A stretch of 64,000 bases of DNA from Rallus limicola (GCA_022605955.1 JAKCOZ010000008.1:5520001-5584000); one strand, 5' to 3'. Positions 42,061 to 55,589 are shown, numbered from the stretch's first letter. Program-made: numbers and translations. Notes: a model not told the origin generated them from the letters alone.

Positions 42061-43509
42061 ACTATTATATTTGTGGTTTCTTTGTGATCAGGATAGGACT
42101 AATGCTGAAAACCTGATGGAGCAGCTCTTTCACTTCTATGCTTTGAGGCTCAGAATGAGGTCTATGTCTCACAATTTGTGTAAGAGTATTCAGTGATAGC
42201 TTATAAAATTGATTCTTGATTAAAGTTTTAACATAGTAATAGTCAATTTCTGAGCTAATTAATATTTTAAAAAGACATTGTTAGAAATGTGATTCATAGT
42301 GCTGATTTTTAATTCAGTTGTGTTTATGGGTTTTAATTAAGATAATGTCTTGCTGTTAACTCTCAAAGAGTTACATTTGCACACTTATTCAAGCTGGATC
42401 AGTTCTTCATGAAAATACATAATTTTATGCTTAGACAGAGTTTGTGTCTGTAGCAGTTACAGGAAATGTGACTCGCTTCCAGACTAACCCAAAGATCATG
42501 GAAGTGTAAGCCTTTCTAGATAAGAATTACCAAAAAGACACACAATCCCCCCTAAATGCTCATTAGAGGACTCCTCTAGATTTCTGTTGACCCCCATTAT
42601 TTAACGCTGGTTTACCTCCCATTTTCCATTCTTAACTTTTTCAATAGTTTGTCACGCTGCATCTGCTTATATAGTTGAAGAACATGATTTAAAGGGCTGC
42701 CCACTTTGCCTTGTGCTGAGATGTCAGGTTACTCTCTGAGTTCACTTTTTGCCCCTTACACTTGCAATATTTTACTTTGCCTGCTTGTAGTCTTGATGTC
42801 TTGCTTGCTTGCTGTATCTCATTCTCTCTCTCAACACACAACTTGAACAGATAATTAATGGAGTTAGTAGGATTCACCATTTAGTCCTATGGTGTTTGTA
42901 GACCTCTTGTAAAGCTTAGCAGCAATAGTCCACTCGGCAGCATCAGCTAATAACAACCCAATCTGTCTCCCTTATAATACAATGGGGCACTTCTGAAAAA
43001 TCTGCTGCGTTCTCTCCAGTTCTGTACTGGTGTGGATCATAAATCAGTATTCAAGTTGTGGCTTGGTACTCAGCCCATTATTTAGTAATTCAAATATTAG
43101 CTCTAGATGAAGAAAGGTGAAATACATTAGGCATGAACATATGTTAGCTCTTCCTCTATAAATTGCTTTATATCTCAATCGCAGAACGCTTCCATTGAAA
43201 GCTGTTATGCTCAATTTTCATGGTAACTTCTAAAAAAGAAAATGCAGGGTATTTTATTAAAAAGATGATGAGTTCTGCTTTTTAAAGAACTTAAGTAGAG
43301 GTAGCAGTTCAATTGTGCATACACTTTTTCAGGATTGACATAGCAGCGTGTTTCCTAGACCCTTTATGACTCCACTTATTTCTTACTGTAATCACAGAAC
43401 TATCAACTTGCTCTGTCTTGGTTTTTTTTCATTCATATACGAGGGAGATTTGAAGACATTTGCATAGTCAACTTCATTTCCACCTGTGAGTAATGACTTT
43501 TTAAAACAT

Positions 43510-43517
43510 CGTTTCAG
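43510..43517 (+). promoter_or_regulatory. NCKAP5: 3' splice acceptor of the coiled-coil exon
   Basis: The bases 'cgtttcag' precede the GAA that opens the exon. The pyrimidine tract is short and interrupted by 'aaaacat' just upstream, so the acceptor looks only moderate, in contrast to the strong GTAAGA donor at the other end of the exon. Confidence 0.75.
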
Positions 43518-43667
43518 GAAAAGCTGTCAGAAGACAGTAGGAAATGTAAAGAAGGCATGGAAAAAATTCACACGCCAGCGGATGAAGATTCAAGGTGTGA
43601 AAGCAACAGCACTGAAGAGGAAAAAGAAAAGACAAAATTGCTATTGGAGCGTTTGAAAGCTCTGGAG
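43518..43667 (+). CDS. NCKAP5: NCKAP5 internal coding exon (coiled-coil, ends LLLERLKALE)
   Basis: This is the next NCKAP5 coding exon: 150 nt, 50 codons, phase 0 at both ends, so skipping it would keep the reading frame. The acceptor is 'cgtttcag' at 43517 and the donor 'gtaaga' at 43668 is strong. The peptide begins EKLSEDSRKCKEGMEKI, has an acidic Ser-rich middle (DEDSRCESNSTEEE) and ends KTKLLLERLKALE. The EKLSE start, the DEDSR.ES.ST core and the KEKTKLLLERLKALE end match mammalian NCKAP5 as I remember it. The segment CKEGMEKIHTPA between them is clearly diverged. The Leu-rich, charged C-terminal half looks like the start of a coiled coil that should continue into the next exon (AENSALALENE in mammals), which I do not see downstream. 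The reading continues open past the exon into the intron to about 43742, which is incidental. Confidence 0.95.
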
Positions 43668-44483
43668 GTAAGAAGTACAATGGTTTCACACATAAAAGCC
43701 CACTCTGCCCCCTGCCTCATTCACTTATTGGTACCAGTATAAATTTAATCTTTCATGGTTCACCTGTACTTGTGCTATGGGGTATTTTTGTTATGATTCA
43801 TTTACCAAGGATGAGCAGGGAACTTAGAATGACTGAAAGGTTCCTTCCCTAATGCTGGGCATCAGATATCTTCAAAAAGACCTTCATACATTATATTAAT
43901 TCAGTTGAGACCATTGAGTAAGAAAGATTGTTTCTACTGATTTTATGTCAATTATTATAGGTGACTTAAAAACTACCAGTGTTGCTTCATTGTTGTTTAT
44001 TGCTGAGCTTTTAATTGCTGTACAGCTTACTTGAAGAGTTACCTCAGGTCTTTTTCCTGTAAGATTTTGGAAAATCTATTTCATTATAGACCACATGCAG
44101 AACAGCCCACTCTACATTTTGAGTGCATTTCTGGAAAATTAGGATGTGCAAAATAGTGCATCCTGTGGTAATTCCTAACTAGAGGAAAAGTTTTAATGTT
44201 TTGTTAGGCAACCATGCACAGGGTGCAGGTAACCAGTATATTTATGAACTTATTTCCTTGATAGAAGCATGGGTTTCAGTGCATATAAAAAAATTTCTGC
44301 ATATCTTAATATGATTTTGAATGAGTACAAAGTTGCATATTTATCTTATCAAGTGTTTCCTCCATTCTCTTCCATTCAAGTATGTATGTAGTATTATATG
44401 TATGGATAAGTGAATGCCTCAGAATGATCTTAGTGGCATTTTGCCTCTCAGTAAGCAAAGACTTCCTCATTGAGCATATCATT

Positions 44484-44527
44484 TTTGGTTAAATGTGAAG
44501 GCTCTTTTGCCTTCACATTTAACCAGA
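44484..44527. repeat. Perfect 17-bp inverted repeat with 6-nt spacer (hairpin)
   Basis: 'tggttaaatgtgaaggc' at 44486-44502 is followed by 'tctttt' and then its exact reverse complement at 44509-44525. Two further pairs (one T-G, one T-A) extend the potential stem to 19 at each side. As RNA it would form a stable hairpin; as DNA it could extrude a cruciform. The stem is shorter than a typical pre-miRNA. Confidence 0.95.
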
Positions 44528-47500
44528 TGTTTCGTGTTTTGAGTTGTACTGTGATCAAATGAGAATTATATTTTTTGTTCTTGAGGACTTAGTTAAAAGT
44601 AAAACATTAACACTTAAAATCATGTTTGGGTCTAAATACAAAATCTGAAAGGTATAGGCAGTCTCTGCAATTTGTCTTTGTTTTAAAATCTTGGGCTATG
44701 TGTAAAATAAACACTTTTATTATTAATTAACTTTATAATTGTTCCCTGAGGAAAAAAACAGCAGGATACTAAATTTTTAAGGCACACAGAACTCTGATAA
44801 ATGTACAGTTTACAGTGATCTGTCACTAGAGAATGACTGGAGGTTCCTTGTGGTCTTTCATTTCCAAATGCACATGCTTTGTGTTTGCTTTGCCTCATTC
44901 TTCATCAGTCTGCATGACAGTTGTAGTTTTTTATGTCCTCAGTTGATAGGAAGGTGTTCAATAATGTCACAACCTTTATCAGTTGTGGCAAATTGCCCAG
45001 ATACATAACATAACATTATGGACAGACAGAATCTAGTTCTGGGAGGTCAGTGAATAGGTCTCCTCATTGATGTCAATGTTGTGCAGTGGCTTGTTCAAAA
45101 ACACATAATAGGGAATGCCAATACTTCAGGAATTAATCTACATAAATCGTCTGAGGAGCTATCAAAGTAGAAAGATGAACTGCAGGGCCAACATTAATTG
45201 TGGCCCAAGATAATGAAAACAAAGTGTTGTTAATTGTGTGTTGTTTAATGTTATATATTCTTACACTTGATTTTTCTCTTGAAGACTATAAATTTTAATG
45301 TCAAAGGCTCTATGGTTTATTAATTAAGAGACATACTTTTTTTAACTTACATGCAATTAGCAGTTCTAATCCTTTACTATTTGCAGAGTAATTATTCTAA
45401 ATATTTTATTAGTCTATATAGAAAGAGAGAAAAATTGCTCTTTGTTAGTTCCAGTGATGTGGGTGTCAGAATCTTTAATCTTGCTTTATATGATTAGAGT
45501 TACAGTGTCATGCACAATTAATGAAATCAGCAAGGCTAATAAAGTAGTTTCTGAAGTTGGTCCTCCATCTGTGCACTGTAGAATCCAAAGACTGCCTATA
45601 AACAGAATCTAGAAAAAGTAATAGTCAAAATCTGGGACCTAACCTGTTAATGCTGATTAATATAATTTCATTAATATCAGCGCTTCTAAGAAATCTTTAA
45701 ATATCTCTTCATATTAGTTTGTTACTCAAGTGCAGCTCATGACAAGATGTAGCCTAGTCTGTTAGAACATTGTAAAATTAGTCCATCTTGCCTTCCTACC
45801 GTTGCTCTGTTGCTAGTGTGAGCTCTTGAAATGAGGCACCATATGTATGTATATGTGTCTATAAATGTATGTTACAGTGCATATCTAGGGAAAAGTTTGA
45901 GCTAGTGGTGTAATATTTTTATTATATTAAAGTTTAGGCTCAGCATGTAAGTTTTTTCTGGTTAATAATTTGTCTCAACTGGTCATATCAAACCAAAAAA
46001 AGTTGGATCCTCACTAAGTTTCAAGTAAATGAAGTAACAAGAGAGAAAAGCTATTCACCAGCACCAGGACAAATGGTAGTAGCCAGTACCTGAGCAATAA
46101 AATAGATTATTTACATCTCTATGGGAAAAAAATTCCTGCTCCAACATGAAATAAATTGTTTCTGCTCCTCCTGGAGTACTGGCAGGGGGGTATAAGGTGA
46201 GTGGTAGTTTTCTTCAGGAATTTCTGACAACGTGAGGAAAGCTGTAGTAATCTTCAACTGTTGGATATGGACCAGGAAATTATCAAATCTAAGTGTAAAA
46301 AAAACAAAAAAAAAGGGATGAGACTTCATTTTCACAGCAAACTTTAAGTGTCTTCCATATCAGTGGAGTTGGGTTTAACATTTCTTTTTTCTTACACTTG
46401 AGTGCTGTCAAATGTATTGCCAAATAATTGCTGTAATACTTTTTGGGTTTTACTAACTTCTGTTTAACCTAGAATTTTCTGTCTGAACAATGCAAATCAG
46501 TATAATAAAACGTCTTTGTAGCCAGCCCAAGTGAAAGCTATCATATATGTTGATAAGAAATACATACACATATTCTCCCATTGCTCCCTTTACCTGTGAT
46601 CTTTTAACATCTTTTATCGTTTACAGCAAATTCTATTTCCACTCTACTGGCTGATAAATACCATACGTTTCTAATCAAATGCAGTAGATGACAAATAACA
46701 AATGGTTCATACCATCTTGTATCCTATTTTATGTAGTTGAAATTAATTGTGATTTCCAGGATATCAAAAGCTCTTTTGTGCCTTCAGCATTTTTAGTTGG
46801 CTGCTCTTGAAATGCCAATTTACTTCAACAGTTATGATCAAATGCCTTCTAACTCTTACAATGAAAAAAAAAAATTCTCTGATAACTTCTCTGTGCATTT
46901 GGAATACTGAAGAAAAAAAAGGAAGAAAGAAATACTAATGAAGTACAGTCAATAATGTATCAACTCCTTGGTGGAATTTCATTTTTTTAATCTGCTTTCA
47001 TCACTAAAAGAATTGCAATTATTCTGGTTTTTTAATGGTAGCCAGAAACGTAGAAAAAATATCATTTATTCTGGACATGCATCTCAACCTTTGTACAGCA
47101 CTTTTAGGTCTGTGTAGGTATGTACAGAATTGCAGTAGAACAATGATGTTACATTTCCAAAGTCATATGCATTAAGGTGGAAATTTTTCAGAAAGCTTTA
47201 ATTTGCCCTCCTGGGTACGTTAGGTATTATCTGGAGTCTCACTGCGAGGTTGTATACTATTCTTTGTTTCTAGCAAGAAGAGTTTTCACAATTGCAGTGC
47301 ACAGAGGGAAGCTCTGAGAATATTCTAGATTTGAGAAGAGTGTCTGTAAAGGCCTTAAGACTGTCCCAGGACTTTGTTATCCCAAATGGAGCTATGGCGT
47401 TTCTGCCCCAGTTTAACCTTAAATGACTGAAATACGGGCTGCCCGAGCACCTGTGTAATTGCAAACGAATTAAACTGATATACTGAGTTAGTGTCAGTCT

Positions 47501-48008
47501 TAATCTAAACATGTCTGTAAAAGCCATAGTTACTTTGATTTTAAAAATTTAATCAGTGATAAATACTGTGTCAGCTTTGAAGGCTTATTAAAGTCTGTCA
47601 TTTGCACAGACATTTATGCAGTGAGGGTAATTTGGTATGAATTAACTGTCTAACTCTGAAATGTTTCAGCTCTTCTGAACTTCCTTCTTTGCAACTGCAG
47701 TAGTGCAACTTTCTTAGAAAGTATTTGCTTTTGGTTGGTGATGAAGAAAGTAAGCTGACTAAGACCTCCCTGGACTAACTGACCAAAGAGTACTTCCTGA
47801 AGGTTGTTTTGGACAATCCTTTGCTGTGCCAGTAAAAAAAAAAGGATATTCTGTAAGATACAGATATTGTAGTGCTATGTCCTTTCACACACTTGGTTCC
47901 TCAAAAAGGAAGGGGAGTGTGAGAAGATGTTGGACGAAGACTCAAGAAGGATGGTTTCAGTTCCTGTCTCAGCTACAGATTTCCTATGTCCTCCACAGTC
48001 TATTTAAT

Positions 48009-48700
48009 CTACTTTGAGCTTCGGTACACATCTCTAGCCAGATAAAGAGTCAGAATGTGGCATGAGGTCAATACCTTGGGAAGCTGTCTAGTTTCCTCTG
48101 GTGCCTTCCATCTGAATGTATTCTCAGACTCAAAGACATGAAACAACTCAGAGGAGAGGGCCATGATGCCCTGCCTCAGTCCTGGTAAGGTAACGCAGTT
48201 TACGCAGAAAGCGCAGAGGGAAACAGGGTACACGAGAGGCAGAATTAAGGCGTCAAGTCTAGATGTATCTATGCAACTCTGAGATGCTGAGTTACCACTC
48301 TGTTACGTCTAAACTACAAATCCTAGATCCACTCTGCAGGAAAAGTCTGAATTGCCCCGACTCTTTAACCCTCTCTCCGTGCTGGACTTCTGACCTGCAT
48401 TTCTGAAGAGCCTACAGCCCTTCCTCCCAGAGATCACTTTCACTTTCATATAAGTGAAGTGCAGGTGTGCTCCCTCCTGTAAGGCCCGTGAATTGATCTG
48501 TATGGCAGGAGTCAGCATGTACTCTGCATCATATGGGGCACCAGGCTTGTTTTGTGACAAATGTCCGTCTGTTATGGGACAAGTAGTCCCCGTGTTTAAG
48601 CTAGGACATCCATGACTGTATGAGCGTGCCTCATTTGACCACAAGTGGTCCCATTCCACTCCCATCTGTAGATGTGCTGTCACCCTGTTATGGGCCATTT
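48009..48700. other. CpG-elevated segment of unknown origin
   Basis: I count about 12 CpG dinucleotides between 48181 and 48620 and a higher GC content than the flanks. On the minus strand 48309-48698 is open for 129 codons, among the longest in the window, but the translation resembles no family I know and shows no splice-site framing. It may be an inserted sequence or a regulatory element. Confidence 0.35.
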
Positions 48701-51700
48701 GTGAGTTTTGGTTACATGGGGGCAGTGTCCATTCTTCAGAAGAGATGATTTGCCCACCTTAGCCTATAATGATGTACAACTAATGCCTTGATAAAAATGC
48801 ATTTACATTAAAAAGAAAGTAAACATTGTGAGCAAGGAAGTGGTAGTCCTGGTTTGCTGAGTGTCTCCCTTCCCTCCCAGAAGTTCTGCAATGAGCACTA
48901 TTTTCACTGGCTTCAACAAATAATGATTGAAGACTGCCCACAACCTTGCATTTTTTGCCAAACAGCAACCCACTGGGGTAGCATTAGATTGTAACCTTGA
49001 TGTTATCAAATGAAAAGCCTAATTCATGTGTGAAAATCTCATTGCTTGCGGGTGAGTGAGACTCAATGAAAGTTTCAGGAAACTAAGCTGCAGTAGCAGC
49101 AGTATCTGCTAGGGAAGAGTCATGAAGCCACTCTAATTTTAATTATAGAATTTTGCCCTCTTGCCCTTTGCAGTTCATCATAGAAAGATGTGTTTTGTTT
49201 TAATAAATTGAGCTTTGGGAGAAAACTCACTCAGGATAATAAGCTAAATGTTCAAATATATTAGAAGGGTAATTTCCCTTGTATCATCACCATTAAACAA
49301 ATGAGGAAGTATGTCAAGTATTTCTCATATTATGTTTTTACTACTCTGCAGAGGAATACAGACATGGTATCAAGGAACCATAAAAAAGATAAAATAGAAA
49401 TATGAGAGGGCACATATTTCCTTTGATTGGAGTGAGAAGAAAGCTTTGAGTGTGGTGCTGGTGGGTCTTGGTTTGCCCTTACGTTAATTTCCCTCTTTTT
49501 ATTTTCTCATATTCCATGTATTACAATGTAAAATAGTAAGAAAATTAACAATTATATTATTTTCCATGCATTCAGGATGCAGGGGCAAAGACCCAGAGTT
49601 TCTGAAAATAATTGTGAGGAAGAACTTTTTATTTATTGTAAGTCAGCTGCTTCACTTTGGTTTATAGGACATTGGATTCACTTTACCTAGATGCATAGAA
49701 AAATCATCAAACTTTTACATATTTTTATCAATGTTCTAAATATTTTGTAGCAGCCAGTCTTGTTCCAGCCAATGTTATTTAATATGATCCAGCCAGAAGC
49801 CTCTTCTTAGCTCAGTACCTTGTTCATCCGCATAACTAGATCCATTATGCTGATTAGTCACCAAAGGCCAACCTACTTAATCCTAATCATTGGATTATTT
49901 TACTTTTAAATCTTTTCAGTGGGAGACTTTTATAATTAGTTTTATGAACTGTGCCTAAGAATTCTTTTTTTAATAGGCAGGGATCAGACGATGACGCAGG
50001 GGGAGTCTGATTTCCAAACTTGTCCAGTGGCTGATAATGAATCAGCATTGAATTGCATCACTGCTTTCAAAAACTGCCCCGTTTATTCCAGCCCTTTGCT
50101 GGTAATAATATTGGCAAACTATTTTAGCTTCCCAATAACTGAGTGAATTTTAAATTAAAACTAAGCAAGTACTTTCAAGCTGAATGTATTCTGTAATCTG
50201 TTGATGCTTGAACTCTTCTACTGTAGGTCTTCAGTGTCTCAATTGTTTCTAGTCTTTGAAAGCAAATCTCATGGCTGTTACCTATTTCCCCTTGCCTTTG
50301 TTCTCCGGGGTGCTTTCCTCTTGCCAGGTGTCCTCATCCACTCCTTTAAACACACCTCCTTCCCAGATGTTTGTACCCTCCCTCCTGCCAGCTTATGCCC
50401 TCCTGCTGTTCAGATCTTCCACTGGGGCTTTCCCATCCATCCTACATGCTGCCCACGAGTGCATGAAGCTGCATTCTCCATAGCTGGCACAGAAACCTAA
50501 GAGATTACAGTGGTAGAAGCACTTTATCAGTTGGGATATTAATAGATATAATATCTTCATATAAAGATGAAACCTGATAGAAAACTCCGTGCATAGTGAT
50601 AAGTATTTAAGAGAATGTAATTCTTGTAGACATGTAGAATATTGAGGATCTAAAAGGACTTTATTCTTTTTTCTTCTCCTTTTACACTATTTTTCTAAGC
50701 CAGACAAAATTCACAGCAATTTCTTTTTTGGCACACAGAAATCAAGATGATCTAGTAGGGATATGAATTTACTCAGGGATGTTGAAAATAACGCTGCCTA
50801 CCTACTCAATGTAGGAAGAGCTGTTCAGATTTGGTTTCTTTCTCATTGCTGATCACCAAACAGTTCCATCTCCTCAAACAGGAGAGCGCCTTAATATAAA
50901 TGGGTCTGTACATAAAGTCATTGCCTCTGTGACTGGTCGAAGAGACATGGAGGAGACCATGCATATCTGCATTTTCTGACTGTTCAGTGCCATGAAAGCT
51001 TAAAATACATGGTTTCTAAAATCAGCCATGGTGCCTCCTGGGAATTTAAGTCTGAGTAACAGATGGTATTGTTTTCCTTTCTAACTAAGTCTAGAGAAGA
51101 AAAAAAAATCAAATAGTATCTTCTATTAAGCACCACAGCAGCGGTTCAGAAGTTAAATGTTTTGGGTCACAACATGCTGAGCTTCTGGCTTTTTGACACA
51201 CGTTGACAAGGTAAAAACTTTCAGATCAACTCTCTGCTTTCTGCTATGAAATACCCACGAAATAATAATATGTCAACATTTGGTAATTCAGCGGAGTGCT
51301 GAACACAGTATGCTCCAAGTAGTGTTCCAGTCCTATTAAATTTTAAAACTGTGTTTAATTGTTTTAAGTGTGACTTCATGTTATACCCCATCAACTACCT
51401 GTATAAAGGGAATTTTGCTGCGTATCAGAATGTTTCTCCTTTAGCCTGCTCATGCAGTCAGTTTAGGTTTTAATTAAAGTTCCTAGCTTTCTAGCATCAG
51501 ATTTTTCAGTGCTGTTACCTCAAATCAGTCTATCCAAGTGAGGTACAAGGCATACTGGAAAGGCAGAGTGAGCAGGTTATACTGTCCCTGATTGTACCTT
51601 CTCAAGGTAAAATAACATATAATACTCTTTTTTCCAGGGCAGTGAATCCAACATCTTTCAGGTGGAAGAAATATTTTTAATATGCAATTTTTAATTCACA

Positions 51701-54700
51701 TTAATATTTAGCCTTGATTTTTTGCCTAAATTATGATGTGTGCAATTGTGAAAATTTCAGGTAAACTGTAGGATCCTCATGATAGTATATTGAGCTCTGA
51801 AATTTTTACAGAAAGAGTAAGGGGAACATAGATAAGCATTTAATGTCCATTTAACACAACCAAATGTAAAGTTTGTATTTATTATAAAAGCCGATTATAA
51901 ATTCTCTTTTTTTCTATGATATAACGAATTCCAGTACCATGGCTCTTTTCTTACAGTTATGTACCACTTGGCTGACATAACAAATGCTCTTTAAATAGTT
52001 CAAAGTATTGAATATGGCTACAAGAATAATGATTTGGTGCCAGAAGGTCTGTGAAATAGATGTAGTCAGTGAAGAAAAGGTAAGTCACAGAAGTCAAGGA
52101 AAATCGTCTTGGTTTTATTAAACCTGTCAGATTTTTCTCTGTTGAAATAAATGTTAACCGTTTTCTGTAAAGAGTCCTTGCTAGGTTGCAATGAAGGAAT
52201 CTGATATTTCAGTCTGACTTTTATAATTTAAATAATGATAGGTTTTCAGTGCCCTTCTCTCCATGTATAGTGCCTTCTTGCACATAATCAGTAGATAATG
52301 TAACTTACCTTTTTTAGCAATCAGGCAAGTGGTACAATTGAAAATTCACTTTCCCCACTGAATGAAATGAGATTTTCCAATGGTGTGTTATAGATCTAGG
52401 TTCCTGTGTTTATCCCAACACATCTATCATTTTAGAGGGAGGCTCAGTTGGATTTTTTAAAATAGTTTCTATCAGGTATGCACTCTGGGCCTGGTTTGCA
52501 CAAGCACTTTCGGTGCCTTCTCATTGCTCACAGTGGCACTTCTTTCACAGGAAAGAATTAGACCTTATATTTTTAATCTAAATACTAATATATGCAATTT
52601 GGCTGACATTAATGCTAGTTACATAGTTCCTAAACTAAATAAGTAGCTGCAGCTCATGTCAAACTAATTCTATTAAGAAAATCCTCCTATTCTGTGGATG
52701 TTCTCTGCTGGCTGAATAGGAAATCCCAATTAATTTACCTCAGCTGTTGGAGCTGAAGCCCTTACAACTTCTACATGGCAAAATAATTTCTCTCATTTCT
52801 TTTTACTGGCCTTGGAAAATGATGAAATGGTAATGAGGCCTGTATGGTGATGCATTTTTTTTTAATTCTTCATTCATCTTGTAGAAATGCAGAACTGGAG
52901 GTTATGCTGGGATCCTGGGTGGGTATAGTTACACTCACATTACTGGAATTACCAGGGCTGTGCTGACTTGTAGCATGTAAAGATCTTGGCTCTTGCGTTG
53001 GCCATACATTTAACCACATGTGTGTAATCTATATGATTAACATGCTCATCAAATTCAATATTCACTGGCTTTATTATGCAGCCACTTTAATAGTCCACAT
53101 CAGAAAATACTCAAATGATTACTTTTAAGTCTGCTTAATCTGTCATGGTGACAAGCACAGATTTTAAGATTAGTTATAAATATGTAAAGAGAAAAGGTAA
53201 ATCAAGTGCAGAATAGTCTGACTTCAGTCCGTTCTGCCTGACACTGATTTTTGCTGATGGTTCCTGGTGACTCACTAACTATATCATTCTGATTTATCAT
53301 CAAAACACCTATACATGGGTACAGTACAACCCTGTATGTGTGGACATGTATACCGACATGCATACACACAGGTACATTTGTTTGGTTAAGATCTGCAGTA
53401 CTATTAAATGCCAAGTCTAAAGAGAGGGTGTTTTTAAATTCTGTGCTTTCACATAATTGCCTCTGCCTCCAGTGGCAAGTTGCTGTTCCCTACATGGGAT
53501 CAGGGAGATCCTCCATTGTGTTTAGTCTTACGTTGAGCACCTTTCCTCTGCTTCCCACATCAAACAGCTAAAACAGGGTCTCTGCCCCAGGATGCCCTCT
53601 GTTCTGCCGTTCAGCAGTCAGCAGCTGTCACCTTCCCGTTGAGACCAAGAGCTGCCATCTGATCTTTCTAATGCGTGTGCCTATCTTTCCTATGCAGGTG
53701 GGGATACAGCTAGGTTGCCTGGCAGGGCTCTCCACTTGCATCAGGGATATGCAGGCACATAATGCCATCTAGAGGGCAGAGGTTCTTCCCTTCCCACAGG
53801 AATACCTGTGATAAGTATCCAGCCTTCCATGGTCACATGTGATGACACTGCCCATTCCTCTTTGTGATTCATGCATTTTCCTATTCCTCTTCTGGGTAGC
53901 GTGTACTCATACAAGGCCAAGACTTGGAGAAGAGAAATTCTCAGTAAGTGTAACAGTTTCTCTTTACTAAGCCCACAGGTTTCTTGTCTTCAGTCAGTTC
54001 TGGTCAGTTCCTCCAGAATAATCCTTCTGGTTTTAAAATGCTCTGAGTCTTAATGTTTAAGTTCTTCAGGAAAGAGTTCTTTTGAAAAGAGGGGAAAAAA
54101 ACCCTATTCCTAGGTTTGTCATTCAGCTTTTTGGTAAACTGTAAGAAAAAGAGTACTTCTATTTCTTTGCTAGACAAAGTCCTCTGTAAAGTTGTTGCAG
54201 CAGCAGTTTCAGGTAAGCTGAAGAAATGGGTCTGAGGGTTGCATATCATATAAGACATGCATTTAGATAGAAGAACTTATTTTTTTTTCTTATATTGCAT
54301 CTCTCTGCTGAAAGATTTGGTTAGCATATCTCTTGGCTGAACCAGATGAAGTTTCTCCTTACTTGCCTCCTAACAGCTTCTTCTTTTTCTTCTTTTAAAC
54401 CTTACAGAGTTTGCTTCTTTAGATCTTAGACACGGGCCAGAGAAAAGCCTGTTGCCTCCTCCCTGCTAATTTCCTTCAGGCCTATATTGCATTTGAACCT
54501 TTTACTTTCACTGCCACTACCGATACTGCCCTGCCACTCAAGCGAGTTCAGGTAGCAGAAACAGTGTAGCTGTATGGCATAGCTTTCATTGGAAAATTAT
54601 TAACTCCTCTTGAAAACCAAGGTATTAGCCCCAGTAGAACAGCACATCATCACCATCCTGAGCTAGCTTTAGCCAGTCCCTGCAGAGCTGCTTGGTGTAG

Positions 54701-55128
54701 TGGTGACGTATCTTCACTGCTGAGGAAGCAGCTCGTGTCTTCCTCCTGGTGTGGCAGAACCTTTTTTCTTTTACCATTCCAGTGGCTTCTGCCTTTTTAG
54801 GCCTTTTATCAAATATAACTATTCAAAATTTTACCCAGATAGATGGGTAAAAACAGGTATTCTTAGTTTATTGTAAAAAAGAACTTGCTAGTATTAGGCA
54901 AGACCTGTGTTTTTCACAAAGAAATTGGATAGAAAGAAGACATGAGAACCCCTCATGTTTTTAAGCTTCTGATTTGCCCTGATAGTGACCTCTGCCAGGC
55001 AGGAACATTTCCCAGTTGCAGGCCAATCTGACAGGGCAATAATGTCATCGATCCTAGGTATATATTACGTCGCATAGTATTTCATACATTGATTTATTTT
55101 TGTTCTTTTCTCTGCATTTTCCCTTTAG

Positions 55129-55182
55129 GCGAATCGATTAATCACTGATACTGCTCTTGAACAGCAGCTTGGAATAAGATAA
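55129..55182 (+). CDS. Candidate alternative terminal coding exon of NCKAP5
   Basis: A long T-rich tract ending 'ccctttag' at 55128 makes a good-looking 3' splice site. Read in phase 0, as required after the exon ending at 43667, it gives ANRLITDTALEQQLGIR followed by TAA at 55180-55182. Joined to ...RLKALE this would yield a short protein that stops inside the coiled-coil region. The downstream 400 bases end in an AATAAA hexamer, so it could be a terminal exon with its own 3' UTR. The peptide does not match the expected next NCKAP5 exon (AENSALALENE), and acceptor-like tracts arise by chance in introns this large. This is an inference from splice signals and phase only. Confidence 0.3.
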   Translation, partial: ANRLITDTALEQQLGIR

Positions 55183-55589
55183 CAGCAACATTTTCTCATG
55201 TTTGATGCTAGTGTTAGTGTATTTGGCTATCAGAGTTGGACATGTGAAGGTGGGTGCAGTTCTGGTGGCTGCACTTGAGCTGTGGTTTTTGTCTATTTGG
55301 CTCATTATGTAGGTCAGAGCTGGACTGTTGGGCTGCTGGAGCTGTGCTTTTCATACCTGGGGTTCTTACTGGAGCACCACTGGAACACATAGGCTTTGAC
55401 TTAAATGTGAGTTCCATATGAGACCATTATTGTCATCCAAAGCCTGTTTCTTGAAGAACTTTTCCAGGTTGCTACATTCTCCCAAAGTGTATAGTCAGAG
55501 CCTTGGACCTTGCAGGGATGTAGTTTACTAATATTTTAAGTACAAAGAACAAAATCTGAGATAAGTTTTATATTCTGAAGAGTGTACTT

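Larger units (their letters stand above)
28140..43517 (+). other. NCKAP5: NCKAP5 intron between the two recognised exons
   Basis: This intron of about 15.4 kb joins two phase-0 boundaries. It contains CR1-derived pieces near 32218, 38246 and 39981 and an A-rich stretch at 42016-42060. I see no further exon, RNA gene or intact transposon. The 33.5-33.9 kb and 39.6-40.2 kb stretches have ORFs of about 100 codons, but these overlap in several frames and have no recognisable protein similarity. The second stretch overlaps a CR1 relic. Confidence 0.85.

Noticed and set aside
44484..44527. The hairpin as a microRNA gene
   Set aside because: The stem of about 19 pairs is shorter than a typical pre-miRNA and no extended lower stem is visible; described only as an inverted repeat.
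48309..48698. 129-codon minus-strand ORF as a gene
   Set aside because: No similarity that I recognise, no splice framing or promoter-like context; kept only as a composition anomaly.
52010..52090. Possible exon ending at the donor 'gaaaaggtaagt' near 52075-52085
   Set aside because: The donor fits consensus well, but I find no convincing acceptor with an open frame and the translation does not match NCKAP5.
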